Counted from the stretch's first letter, positions 11,005 to 22,902 are shown. The stretch is DNA of 64,000 nucleotides from Caenorhabditis remanei (GCF_010183535.1 NC_071332.1:21018001-21082000); one strand, 5' to 3'. Numbers and translations are program-made. The notes: generated from the sequence alone by a model not told the origin.

Positions 11005-14000
11005 TTAATAATATTTAACGCCATAAGGAATACGACGAACCTCAATAAAATATTGTCTTAAATCCATATGAAGATAATGAGTGGTATTGGAGATTGGGAA
11101 ACACCACTCGCGTTCCACGCCATAGCTTCGGCGAGGTGCACCGATAAGGTTGTAGAGGTTGTTGGGTTTTATAACAGATTTTTTGAATTGGATGTAGAAG
11201 TGGAGACATGATTGCATTGAAAGGTTCTGAAATTTTGGCTCTATGTTGAATAAAAATTAAAATTTATCTGACTAGGGAATAACACGACGAACCGAGTTGA
11301 ACATTCACTATAAACTTGAGAATAGGTAATTTCGACCCTGAGGATTTCAAATCTGCAAGAAAAATTTGCGAATTGGTCCCGTGGACCGAGTTATGAGCCA
11401 TCAAACGTTTTCTATGGTTAAGCTTTTTACCACAAGACACATGGTCTGCCGAAGTGTCCGCCACAACCTTACCCCGTAGCTATCGGTAGCTTAACCATAG
11501 GAAAAGTTTGATGGCTTATAACTTGGTCCACTGGACCATTTTGCAGAATTTTCTTGCAGATTTGGAATCCTCAGGGTCGCAATTACCTATGGTCAAATTT
11601 TTAGTAAAAGTTCAGTGTTCTTCCCCTGTGAAAACTTACCCCCTTCAAATAAAGTATATCTTGTGAAGACATCTTTTCCACCGTAATATTCACTTTTGAG
11701 TAGTTGCAGACATTCATTTTCCTCACCACCATATTAATTGGCCTTGAATAAATAATCAATTCCCCCACTGCATTCTTCCACTGCTCCAATTCACAAAGCT
11801 CATTTACTTCAAATGGTTTCCGTAGGCCTTCTGGATACTCGTAACGGGAACCATAGTTTTTCCGAAATTCTGAATCCGGGTCATGTAATTCTATAGTCTT
11901 CAGATGACTTGAGTCGAGGAATGGCAACACTTGCATCACTTCTCGTTGAGTTACACACTTCATCACTAATTTCTCGATTTTCAGCGGTTTTTCAGATTTT
12001 GCCAGAATCATTTTGAACCGATCCAGAAAAAACTTGTTGAAAGAAACCAACGGGTCATACTCAATAAAGTCCACGTAGGAAAACACAATTTGCAATTCTT
12101 TCATGCATGTTTTCTTTAAATTAGTCTCCAAGTCCTCCAACATACGTGAAATCGCTTTTTTACATTGGGAACTCTTGATATCAAAGTTCACATCTCTCCC
12201 GTATCTTGTAGTTTTCGAGATTCCTTTTCTAGTCTTCACCACGGTATAAGGCTTCTTTTCAAGCAGGAACGCAATAGTGTACTCTGAAATGTGAAAGTCC
12301 GGTTGGATGTAGTCTATACAGTTGCGGATTCCACGGGTGGTTTTTCGAAGGCGTTGGCTGGAAAGATACATAGATATGGAGGTCTTAACGAGTTTGACTC
12401 ACATATCAAAAAACTCCAGGTATTGAGAGATATGGCGCATGATAACCGGTGTTTCCAGTGCTTGGGTGGATAGAAGGTTGATTAGTGTTAGTTTCTGAAA
12501 GCATAAGGGGTATAGACATGAATAACTTCTAATATTAAGGTTCTTAGGACACTTGGGGAGAGAATGTTGAGGTTTTTAGGCCACTAGGGGATTCATGGCC
12601 TAGAAATCCAAAGTTTGAGGTTTCTAGGCCACCCTCGTTGAGTGTGATGGCCTAGAAATCCCAATTTTGAGGATTTTAGGCCACCTTGGGTTTAAAGGTC
12701 TAGAAGTTCCAATTTTGAGGTTTTTAGGCCACTAGGGGATTGATGGCCTAGAAATCCAAATTTTGAGGTTTCTAGGCCACTAGGGGATTGATGGCCTAGA
12801 AATCCAAATTTTTAGGGATTTCAGGCCACCTTGGGTTTGATGGCCTAGAAATCCCAATTTAGAGGTTTCTAGGCCACCTTTGGTTTGATGACCTAGAATT
12901 CCCGATTTTGAGGTTTTTAGGACATTTTGGGTTTGATGACCTAGAAATCCAAATTTTGAGGTTTTTAGGCCACTAGGGTATTGATGGCCTAGAATTCCAA
13001 ATTTTGAGGTTTTTAGGCCATTTTGGGTTTGATGGCCTAGAAATCCCAATTTTGAGGTTTCTAGGCCACTAAGGGATTGATGGCCTAGAAATCCAAATTT
13101 TAAAGGGATTTTAGGCCAACTTTGGTTTAATGGCCTAGAATTCCCGACTTTGAGGATTCTAGGCCATTAGGGGGTTGATGGCCTAGAAATCCCAGTTTTG
13201 AGGTTTTCAGGCTATCTTGAGTTTGATGGCCTGGAAACCCCAATTTTGAGTTTTTTAGGTCATTTTGGGTTTAATGGTCTAGAAATCCCAATTTTGAGAG
13301 TTTTAGGCCATTTTGGGTTTTAATGGAGGTTATGCTACGTTTTTCCTATTGAAAATGCCAGAAACTGTTAAATTTTACCTGACAGCCCTGATTTTCCTAT
13401 TGTTTTTTTAGACAAGTTTTGGGTATAATAACAATAAGAGCTTGATTTTTCTTCAAAATACCTCCATCGCATCTGCCAACAGTAATTCATCCGACAATTC
13501 CTCTGTTATCTCGAATTTTATAAATTTTCCAGGCTCACATTGGCAAGGAACCCCAAAATACTCCTCCAAGTTCTTTTTCACACAATTCTGGTAGTGGATC
13601 TCCAGCTCCTGGAAGACCCGGTGTTCCAGAAGAATCTGACAATTAGGTACATATAAAATAAGTTGATCAGTGCCACTTACCTTTTTCACCGACTTCAAAT
13701 TCTTCTCCGTCAATGTGTTCAACTTGAAGACCAACTTCAACCGATCCCCTCTATTCCACTTGACTAATGATAGCACATGCTCGATATGGATCAGTTGGGA
13801 ACTGGAGCCATGATTGAAACAGAATTCTATACTTTGGAGAGTTTCTGGATCCAGTAGCTTGACGATATGGATCACTTGGTTCATGTAATTGAGCTGTAGG
13901 GATAGATGTCGGACTCGCAAAGGAGATTTTCTTGTAGTCAAGATTTTCAGAGATTTCTCCAGTGTATTGAAGATTCGATTTGAAACCTCCTTCTCTGAGC

Positions 14001-14205
14001 ACAGTACAATAAAGTCCACTACCCGATTCTGATTCCTTATGACACCCTCAAGATTTTCATAGAAACGATCTGATAGCTTATCATATCCAAGGTCAATGAC
14101 TGTAGGTGGGTAATCACAGCTAATTAGTTCAAGGTTGAGTTTTTCTTTATTGTAAAGAATTTGAATAGAAGAAAATTGTTGGTGGAGTAATTCAGTGATG
14201 GTCAT
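11005..14205 (-). CDS. FTH - F-box - FTH protein, 576 aa
   Basis: Five minus-strand exons: 14205-13681, 13635-13462, 12494-12403, 12357-11640, 11226-11005, all in phase. It begins MTITELLHQQFSSIQ. Exons 1-2 are the N-terminal FTH-like module (FYENLEGVIRNQNRVVDF, LSLVKWNRGDRLKL). Exons 3-4 form the F-box (TPVIMRHISQYLEFFDI, QRLRKTTRGIRNCIDYI). Exons 4-5 are the second FTH domain (LCELEQWKNAVGEL). The 45-base first intron is a multiple of three and open, so read-through would add 15 residues. Splicing is preferred because the paralogue at 14337 has an intron there. Intron 2 (967 bases) contains a palindromic tandem array and intron 4 a miniature element. The extra intron 2 is not in the plus-strand paralogues. 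The start lies 131 bases from the divergent gene at 14337. Confidence 0.82.
11272..11634. mobile_element. Inverted-repeat miniature element, family M4
   Basis: The two halves are mirror complements: CCTGAGGATTTCAAATCTGC near 11337 pairs with its near complement ending about 11570, and TTAAGC-type cores pair near 11420 and 11490. Ends CTAGGGAATAACAC and GTGTTCTTCCCCTG are related inverted repeats. It is non-coding and fills intron 4 of the minus-strand gene. No second copy was seen in this window. Confidence 0.65.
12535..13325. repeat. Tandem array of ~48-base palindromic units in an intron
   Basis: About sixteen copies of a unit that reads TTTCTAGGCCA, a short spacer (often CTAGGGGATTGA or CTTGGGTTTGA), then TGGCCTAGAAATC. 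Each unit is nearly self-complementary, so every repeat could fold into a small hairpin. Units differ by a few bases. Open frames across it (for example 12780-13049 on the minus strand) come from the repeat and are not treated as genes. It lies in intron 2 of the 11005-14205 gene. Confidence 0.85.
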
Positions 14206-14336
14206 AGCGCTGAATGAGGTAAACAAAATTTTAAAGTGAGAAAAAAGTCGACCAACATGATAAGAAGAATAATGTCACCTGACGTTTTTCTGTTTGTCTC
14301 CTCCCTAGACCATTTCACAATACGTACTTTCTTAAA
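14206..14336. promoter_or_regulatory. Shared divergent promoter between two FTH - F-box - FTH genes
   Basis: Only 131 bases separate the start codons of the genes at 14205 (-) and 14337 (+), so their promoters must overlap. No obvious TATA box or trans-splice leader signal could be assigned. This is inferred from layout, not from a motif. Confidence 0.5.
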
Positions 14337-16314
14337 ATGTCCTACCAATGGTTCCCTGCTACCCAGAAAAATAACTTCACTACTATACATGTGCTTTACA
14401 ACTGCAGTTCTATCATTCTAAAACTAAAATCCCCTCCGAATTCTCTGAAAATTGAATATAAAGATGTTGCTGGGTCTACACTTGTGGAATATGAGCGGAA
14501 TGAGAAGACAGTGGAGGATATCTTTTTCAATGTGTTAATCGATGATTTGAAGTTATTGGTGAAAAATCAAAAGAGTTGTTTGTTGAGTCTAGTGGTGAAG
14601 TCCAACAACTATTTTGATGTGGATGAAGGATACAATGAGTCGCGGTTAGATCCAGTTATAAGTCGGATTATTGATTGCCTGGCTGCATCGCTGAGAGAAC
14701 GAGAACAAAAATTGAAAATATATCTTGTGGTTCTGGAGACGGTTGATATAAGGCAAGCAGCTACAATTCTAAATTTACTGGATTTGTCTGCTCTAAAATT
14801 TATCGAGATTGCGTTTGGACATCGGGAGGGAAGTGTTGAAATATCTGGAATTCTAGAGGTTATTCAAGAATGGACAAATGGGCGAAAAAATCTGGAGTTG
14901 CATTTTTGGTTGTATGATTTGTCAGCAGAGAACTTGGATGTAATTGAAAAAGTGAGTTTTTCGATTAAACAAAACTTTAATATATCATTTTCAGATACTC
15001 CTCAGATCCACGTCATTCTACAGAATAGAAGTCTACTATAAAAGTTGTGGAACAAATCTCAAAAACTATTTCAAATTGCCATTTCAAGAATTAAATCAAT
15101 CAGTTTTCAAGAATATTACATTTATGTTCAAAGTAGAAGACCCAGAGTCCACTGTACAGGAACCTCCCATTGAAAACAAAGAATCATTTTTGGTTCTGGA
15201 GAATCCGCTGATTATGAAAAATGTTCTGGAGTATTTGGAGTGTTTTGAAATGTAAGATTTCTATTTTAAAAAACTGTGGAAACATATGTTTTCAGCCAAA
15301 GACTACTCAAAACCTCATATGGTATTCGAGATTGTGTAGATCAGCTCAAACCATGCCCACGGATTTCAAAATACTCGATTTCGTTGGAAAGTGACAGAAG
15401 CGTTCAAACTACTATCACCCTGAACAGCGGAAGATACAAAAAAGTTCGATATGAAAAATACCGAGATTGGGATGGGAATTGTGGAGTTCATTGCGGCAAA
15501 AAGTATATGGAAGGGGAAAATTTATGGGCGGTTGTTGGCAACGACTTCAATTTGGTTATGAAAAATCAAAATGATCGTATTGAAGAGCTTGTTTTGGATT
15601 TCTCGTTTCCTCATTCATTTCGTGAAAACTCGAGAAGGCCGAGTTTAGAGTACAGAGAGATATCTGAGCTCACTTTGGAGTTCTTGAGTGTTCTGGAGCT
15701 CCCTTTTACATCTAGAGAGCCTCTAAAGGTGAAGAAATTGATTATTGGAAGTGTGGAGCAGCGAGATGTGATCAGAGTGTTACCGTACCTGTGCAATTTG
15801 GAAATTCTAGACATCAGATATCCATACAAGAAAGTTATTGAGAAGCTTCTGGAGGTGGATGAGCTCTCCATGCTGTCACAGTGGAAGAATGCCAATGAAC
15901 TTATTGTTAACACCATCCAGATTTCTACACCAATTCAAGAAATGGGAATAGTTCACTCCGCCCGTGTGGATATTCTGATTCCCTCTATTTCATCAGATGA
16001 GATTTTTTATTTGAAAACTGTAAGTGCTCTCGATGACGGTCTGACCACAACTTTTCCTTCATAACCTTCTAAAATCCTCGAACTTCCAAAAATTCCGAAT
16101 TGCGTTCACAAAATCAATGCTAACTGTTAACCTTCATGTGCTGATAGGGGAACCTTATCGAGCAGTTGATTTTTTAAGGAGTATTTGGTATTTCCGGTTT
16201 GAGAAAACTAATCAATATCTTCATTTGGATTTTACGAAAGATTTGGAATATTTGAACAAGAAAGGATCCTTGATATTTTCGAAAGTGAACAAAGAAGATA
16301 CTCCATTTAACTGA
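14337..16314 (+). CDS. FTH - F-box - FTH protein, 615 codons, last splice acceptor mutated
   Basis: Four exons: 14337-14951, 14995-15251, 15296-16019, 16063-16314, all in phase. N-terminal FTH-like module (LIDDLKLLVKNQKSCLLSL, VIQEWTNGRKNLEL), then F-box (NPLIMKNVLEYLECFEI, QRLLKTSYGIRDCVDQLKP), then FTH (LSMLSQWKNANELIV) and the tail NLLKSSNFQKFRIAF. The base pair before exon 4 is AT (16061-16062), where the related fragment at 24266 has AG (CTTCATAACC against CTTCAGAACC). Without that acceptor the transcript reads into TAA at 16062-16064, or could use an in-frame AG just before GGGGAACC near 16148 and lose about 28 residues. So the coding frame is intact but the C terminus is in doubt. The gene is divergent from 11005-14205. 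Confidence 0.75.
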
Positions 16315-16973
16315 AGTGGCATTTATTAATCTCATAAAGAAAACTCTCATAAAGAAAAGACAGCATTTTTGTTCACATTGCTCATTTCTAATCCATCAGG
16401 ACTGGCTGAGCGGGTAATCCATTTCTGGAATGGCGCAGAATAAAAAATATAAACTGATACAACCCATAGGCCAGGACTATAGTATGCAAATATGATAGTC
16501 TTTTCGTATACCATGATAAGCTGTACTTGATTGTAGTGAACTGCACGACAGATACAAAATATTTTCAGAACCTGTAAAATTTATAAACTTAAATATCATG
16601 GAAACTTACGATTCCAGCGAAAACATGCAGGATACAATTTATAAGAATGCAGGTGTTTTTCTCATTATGAAGTTTCCAACGGGTTACTGCAATCGTTAGT
16701 AAGACTAAATTCAAGATATAAGACCGGCAAATTTTGAAAATTTCGACTTTTCAGTATGAGCGATCATGAACTTTCATAAAAATGAGGTTTTTTCACAGAA
16801 AAAAGCTTCACTCTGAAGTTTTATCTGATTTGAAGGCTTTTGCTCATATTGCCCCACTTCTGCTGAAAAGTTGCTGTTTTTCGATTTTCATGAGATTGCT
16901 ACCAGTCCTAACTGGTTGGAATGAAATTTCATTAGTGCTTCCCTCTATTTTTTATTATTTTTTTTATTATTAT

Positions 16974-17463
16974 TTTTATTATTGATATTTACCTATTGAA
17001 ATAACAAGAGTTAATATGGGTCAATGGATGTTTGAGTCGGTATTAAAAAAGTGCTTTATTTGAAAAAAACAATAATGGGTATAATTCAATACATCAAATA
17101 AAATTCCCATTTTCGTTGCATGAAATGGAACTGGGGGAAATCAGAAAAAGAAAGGAAGAATTATTCAAACGTGGACTAAGGAACACGACGCGTGGATTCC
17201 CATTTTCGTTGCATGAAATGGAACTGGGGGAAATCAGAAAAAGAAAGGAAGAGTTATTCAAACGTGGACTAAGGAACACGACGCGTGGATTCCCATTTTC
17301 GTTGCATGAAATGGAACTGGGGGAAATCAGAAAAAGAAAGGAAGAGTTATTCAAACGTGGACTAAGGAACACGACGCGTGGATTCCCATTTTCGTTGCAT
17401 GAAATGGAACTGGGGGAAAACAGATTGTGTTGTGGAACTTCACTGGTCTATTTGAGATGCATG
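16974..17463. repeat. Left arm of the transposon's long subterminal inverted repeat
   Basis: Starts TTTTATTATTGATATTTACC and ends at GAGATGCATG. It is the reverse complement of 22505-22902 except that it holds one more 93-base unit. It contains the last codons of the minus-strand gene (stop at 17442-17440). Confidence 0.85.
17103..17419. repeat. 93-base tandem repeats inside the left inverted arm
   Basis: Three full units and a partial fourth start at 17103, 17196, 17289 and 17382 with ATTCCCATTTTCG and contain AACACGACGCGTGG. The unit is 31 codons long and happens to be open on both strands. That explains the repetitive open frames here, but there is no sign of selection for coding. Confidence 0.9.
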
Positions 17464-20141
17464 CCGTTGGTCTCTCAATCGTCTCTCTATATTTTTCTTT
17501 GATTCTTGTTTCTCAAATATGCAAACTGCTTGTTCTGTGAACAACAGTAGGGATAACTCTGAAATAGAAGATATTTGTGGTTACATCAAGGAAAGATACG
17601 GACTCACCTTCTTGAACGATGCCTCCAAAGTGGAAAAAATACTTTTTCAGTTTTTGAGATAGTGGCTTCAATTGAGAAAGAGTGAATACTGTTCTGTTCG
17701 AAACTCCATGTCCCAATAAATAAGTTGTCACCTCATGTTGATTCAATAAGAGTCCGTCAACTTTAATGCATAGTGACAATGTAACGTGATTGTTGAGTGC
17801 TTAAAGTAATAAAGATATTGAAAAGCAAATAATTCTGGTAATAAGTCTCACTTCCATACTCATCTTCAACTCCAAGAAAATCAGGCAAGACTATTGTACA
17901 CTCTGTAGTCGTCGGCAAAGTTGATCCAAAGAGTAGGACCAATACCGTATCAAACCGGTCAAGTGTAGCGACCGCTGTTTCCTTAAAAATAAAGTTTACG
18001 AGTTGGACCCAGTTTGGAGGTTGGAGTTTATTTATTACTTTGTTGCTTGTGACCAGAATATCAAAAACGGATTCATCGACGCATTCCGTTATTATTTTGA
18101 TTGGAGTTCCGACTTTCGACTTCTCAAACTTCTTTTTATATTCTTCATATTTATTTATGACTGATATTTCCTGAGACCGTTTGATGTATCGTAGATCTGT
18201 ATGTCTGGAATTGTTTTTGAATTATTCTGAAAATTGTCTTGAAGTTACCTCACGAATTGTGAAAAAAGCGCATCACCGGCATATCGGAGAACCAGAGATT
18301 TGGCAATTGATGATTCTATTTTTTTTTCTTCGAGAAGAAACATTACGTCTGGTTGTATAGAGATGAGATTCTAAAAATGATGTTCATGACAACTACGCTC
18401 GTGTTTAACAGAGGCACATACTTCTCTCAATTCTGTTTCTGAATTCCACGTTTTCTTCAAAGTGTTGATAACCTCCGATGGATTTCGTCTATGGACCATA
18501 AGTATAACTTTGCACACTCTGTTTGACAACCTCCATCCTTTTTCTTGTAATAAGTGAACTACAGCTTCTTTCAGTTCCTCGTGCGATGAAATCTCAAGTA
18601 TCAAGCTTGTTGTTGTCTGAAAAGAGATCACGGTTTTTAAAAATCAAAGAACGTGCATTGACTAACCTGGTTACTAAAAAGAGAACAGAATACTTGGTTT
18701 CTCTCACATGGAGACCACGATTTCAATGTACTCAGGGGTAACTCCAAGTAAATGAGCAGTTTTAATACGATATTAAACAAACTAGACGTGTCCGAGTCGT
18801 TATCACATTTCGATCCAAAAAACTGCGTCAGCAAAAATTTTGTTCGATCGGCTTCCTCAATTTTGGAAACCCATATCTGAATCGCCATGATATTATATCA
18901 GTTAGTTGTTCATACATACTTTATTGGACAACGCTCTCTTAAAAGCATGAACTCTTCTGTTTCCGGACAACACATCAAAACCACCATCTCTGAAAAAAGA
19001 GACTTTCAGATTTTAAAAATTATTGTTGACAGACTTTTCTATTACGACAATTGGATCGCAGGTGGATAGTTGCCCATTCCCATTATCTAAGATTTCTTTT
19101 TCCATCCTATTCACAATTACGTCAGAACTCGAGTATTGTTTCGTTGGTCTCAAAGAATCCGAGAAAATCTGGAATTAGCAATTTTTGTGAGCCCATCTGT
19201 CTTTAAAACTAACCACGGTATCTGTAGTTTTCACAAAGCACTCCGTTTGAAGTGAAATCACTTTCTTTTTATAAAATGCGATCTCGATTTTTTTAGTTTG
19301 ACGTGTATCCAAAATGGTTTTTCTGACTTTAGTCTGGAAAGACAGAAGGGTGTGATTTTTATCCGAATCAACTTACAACAGATTTGACTGGGAACGGTTC
19401 TTCCTGCTCTACGTTGTTGCGCTCGGAATTTGTTGGAGTCTCCTCAGTCGTGATAATTGAGAAATCATCTACACTCTCATCATCTCGTGGAGAAGCAGAA
19501 TCAGAAACATTAGAGAGAGGAACAGTTTCTCCCAAGCTTTCGAGAGACAAGGACGACTCAACTGTTGATCCTTGGTACGTGTGCACACCTAGTTCGGAAG
19601 ACGCCGAAAGTGATGAATTTCTCTCAGTATTCTCGACATACATCTTTCTCTTCCTGCTTTTTTCGGTGCGAACTCCCCGAAACGAATGATACATATCGGA
19701 GTAAAATTTCTTACAACTAAAATCTTGGTTTAACTGCTGGGTTGAAAAATTGAATTTTTTCCCAGAAATATAAACCTGAAATCAAAACGAAATTAACCGG
19801 ATTATTTCAAATTTGTTTAACCTGGACATTGAGGTCAGTCGCAGCGATGATATCGATAGGACTGGGAAGAACAGTTTGATCCAAGATGAAGTTTGTGAGA
19901 TACAAATGGTTATTATTGAAGTATACTTCCGTATCTTGTTCTTCCAAAGGAACGTCAACCTTCAAACAAATTATCGGATTTGTAAGATGAAAATTACACT
20001 TACTGTTTCGTAATCAGTCGTCCTGAATTTTTTAAGATTCACGTACAATAACAGTGGGTTTTTGAAGAGAGTTGGGGAGATAGCAACCGAATTGTTAGCA
20101 GACAAAACGATAGTGTTTCCAATTACTCTAGTTTGCAACAT
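17440..20141 (-). CDS. Transposon-borne protein of unknown function, 729 aa, 12 exons
   Basis: Minus-strand exons 20141-20004, 19959-19822, 19775-19377, 19333-19214, 19168-19035, 18989-18920, 18876-18667, 18616-18422, 18370-18249, 18204-17852, 17799-17608, 17558-17440. All twelve join in phase with canonical splice sites, which is strong evidence for a real gene. It begins MLQTRVIGNTIVLSANN. Residues ~120-225 are Ser/Glu-rich and probably disordered (DSASPRDDESVDDFS). Later exons carry KDGGFDVLSGNRRVHAF and helical segments. I recognise no domain. The final residues HASQIDQ and the stop codon lie in the inverted arm, so the partner gene ends with the same heptapeptide. An accessory or DNA-binding role in transposition is only a guess. 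The start codon is the first ATG after an upstream in-frame stretch and could be extended. Confidence 0.78.
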
Positions 20142-20439
20142 ATTGCAGAAAGAGTGGAGACGAAAGATAACTAAATTTCCCAAGAAAAAACAGTGGATAC
20201 CACGTTATGCCAAATATGTGTGTTTCATAAAAGGTCACGGTTTATTTAAAGGAAAATTAGGTATTGAATTTATTGCCAACAAATTCTTGCTTCAATTCAC
20301 ACGTTTGGTTTTTTCTTATAAGTTTTCCCCGAAATGGATGAGAAAATAGTAAGTTAAGTTGAAAAAAAAATCACAAAATTTTTGAGCTCAGTCACTCGAT
20401 GAGCTGCTGAAACATGAAAAAAATTTTCTGGAACGTGCC
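20142..20439. promoter_or_regulatory. Divergent intergenic region of the transposon
   Basis: 298 bases lie between the start codons of the two divergent transposon genes and presumably hold both promoters. The stretch is open on the plus strand (20062-20349), but I regard that frame as antisense shadow of exon 1 and spacer. No specific motif is assigned. Confidence 0.45.
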
Positions 20440-22528
20440 ATGCCTTCTCACGCCCACCCATCAGAAAATGTGATAGGATCGGATTGTTGCGCAAAGAAAT
20501 GTGTTTATTTTCTGACAAGGTATGGCTACTCTAATTTTCTACTTTCTGATGTTTTCAAATTTAGACTGGACATTTTAACAGCACGGTACCATTACATGAA
20601 ATTCTTCAACTCATTGGAAAACGTTGGAAACCGTCAGTTCCGTCAATTATTCATTTCCTCGTTGATAAGGTTATCTGAAGAAAAAATATTGTTTACACCA
20701 ATCAATCTTGAAGTCGAATCATGTGCTACTGTAATTGGACGAACATTTGGATTTAGTGTTCATGTGTAAAATTTTTTCCCCGCTTTTTTACCGATACAGT
20801 ATCGTTTCAGTTTTTTGAACCGTCCACTATCAAACACCACCATAAACTACACATCTCGTCCTTGGTACCAAAAGACAGTAAGCGCTTTGGGAGATTCATT
20901 AAACTGTTTGTCGAAAATCGTGCAATTTAATTCGCTCAGCAAAATAATGTTGCCTCCAAACTTTTCATCAAGGTGGGTTACATTGAAAAAAGCCAAAACA
21001 AGTCAAACGTTTTAGAATGCCTTTGAGCGACTCAAATGCGATTCCAATCGGAATTATCAAGAAAAAGATGAATCTTCCCATTCAAAAAAGAAAAAGTGAT
21101 ACTTTGACTCGATGTATTGCCTGTTGCACTTTACCCGAGCTGATGGTAATGTTGGATTCGGAAGAGAAAAGGAAGGAAGCGGGAAGAATGCAAAAGCTTC
21201 ATCATTTGGCTGTCAGGTTACGATATATCTTCAATCCCACAAAACGTTGTTTCTTTTTCAGTCAACAGAGAGTTGTAGTTGACTGCTTAACACGACAAAG
21301 TCGTGACCCAGACACGGACATCTCAGCGGTCCTTATGGACGCAATGTCCAACAGATGTACAAAATTGCCTCTCCTCGTGAACCGACCGAAATCTATTTCT
21401 GACGCTGAAAGATTAGCAATGACTTTGTCAACGGTGCAACTATCGGAGCAGCAAGGAGAAAACAAGTTCCGAAACATGGAATTTCCCGTTTTACAGGGGG
21501 TATTCCATCACGACTCCAACTATAATCTCTCCATTCTTTTCGATGGAATTTCTCGTCTTCGATCGGTTGGCTCCACTCTTTTTGTCATTATGGACAGCTC
21601 TCGTAATAACAAATCGTTTGCGTTCTTCGGAGGAATCGGTTTTTTACTTACAAAAACTAAGCACCTCCGGCAAGTGACACTTGTGTATCCATCGGTCGGC
21701 CACACTCATTTGAGTGTGGACGGCCACTTTGGATTAGTTTCCAAAACGATTTCGGATAAAACCGTTAAGGATCCAGAAGGTTAGATTCCCGAAAGGTTTT
21801 TTCGCAATTTTCTATTTTTAGATTTTGTACAATTTTTGAGTTCAATGCCATCAGTTGCTCATGTTAATCCGTTTCCAACTGTATACGAATTTTCTAAAAT
21901 TACGGAATTTATGTATCGTTCCAAAGGACTGTGTTCAAATGGCATCATAAACATTTTCCGGAATGACGACAGTATGGGATTTTACGTATCCATAATATTG
22001 TTATCCCATTTTTCAGATAAAATTCTTTATTCGTCATCTTTGACTATGAATTCTACTCAGCTTGTTGGAGCAGATATTGGACACGTTTCACACAAATTAT
22101 TCAAAGTTGTACATCTTTGATTCAACAAAAATGTGTTTTCTGTTTCAGGAAGAATACTATTCGTCCTCCTATTATCCGACCATAATACAGCCAGATAGCA
22201 CGGAAGTAGGATCAAAAATTCAGAAACTTTTGAAGCAGAGTTCAATTATTTTGAGTCAAGAAAACGGAACAAATTTTGAACATTACTCGACGAACTATGG
22301 AAAGAAAGGTTAGCTTCATTTTTCACTGGCAATGTTAACTGTGAGAAACTTTGAGCAATCAATAAATTGATTATGGAGATTAACTACGTGCCTCCAAAAG
22401 TGGCTGGACTTCTCAATATTGATCAAGACCCGCAAATGACAGTGCTGCGATACTTAGAGCAGAACGGAGTAAATGCCGGCCGAACTCCACAAGAACCGAC
22501 TGTTCATGCATCTCAAATAGACCAGTGA
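20440..22528 (+). CDS. Transposase-like protein with D / GHTH-x3-D motif, 487 aa, 9 exons
   Basis: Exons 20440-20519, 20565-20763, 20800-20972, 21016-21216, 21262-21779, 21822-21971, 22017-22105, 22149-22308, 22356-22528. Phases all agree and several introns are exactly 45 bases. A region with LMDAMSNRCTKLP (Asp at ~151), VIMDSSRNNK (Asp at ~236) and VGHTHLSVDGHFG (~270-282) follows the pattern of RNase H-like, transposase-derived families in which a D-N-x-x-x-N-K motif precedes GHTHxxVDxxF (compare DUF7869-type proteins, from memory). That makes catalysis of DNA transposition the best guess. The N terminus (residues 1-120) has Cys/His pairs that might bind zinc. The protein ends HASQIDQ inside the inverted arm, matching the divergent gene. 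The exon 3 acceptor (GATACAG) was chosen because it alone keeps the frame open. Confidence 0.8.
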
Positions 22529-22902
22529 AGTTCCACAACACAATCTGTTTTCCCCCAGTTCCATTTCATGCAACGAAAATGGGAATCCACGCGTCGTGTT
22601 CCTTAGTCCACGTTTGAATAACTCTTCCTTTCTTTTTCTGTTTTCCCCCAGTTCCATTTCATGCAACGAAAATGGGAATCCACGCGTCGTGTTCCTTAGT
22701 CCACGTTTGAATAATTCTTCCTTTCTTTTTCTGATTTCCCCCAGTTCCATTTCATGCAACGAAAATGGGAATTTTATTTGATGTATTGAATTATACCCAT
22801 TATTGTTTTTTTCAAATAAAGCACTTTTTTAATACCGACTCAAACATCCATTGACCCATATTAACTCTTGTTATTTCAATAGGTAAATATCAATAATAAA
22901 AC
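22505..22902. repeat. Right arm of the transposon's long subterminal inverted repeat
   Basis: Reverse complement of 16974-17463, with two full 93-base units instead of three (unit boundaries near 22576, 22669 and 22761). It contains the last codons of the plus-strand transposase-like gene (TGA at 22526-22528). The two arms are close to identical, which suggests recent activity or gene conversion. Confidence 0.85.

Noticed and set aside
12780..13049. Minus-strand frame with GLKTSKFGFLGHQ repeats
   Set aside because: It is translation of the palindromic intronic array; unit differences do not preserve the frame throughout the array.
17116..17502. Repetitive plus-strand frame encoding HEMELGEIRKRKEEL units
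   Set aside because: It is produced by the 93-base tandem repeat, which is open in both directions, and it lies past the stop of the real minus-strand gene.
20062..20349. 95-codon plus-strand frame between the two transposon genes
   Set aside because: It overlaps exon 1 of the phase-consistent minus-strand gene antisense and lacks a following in-phase exon.
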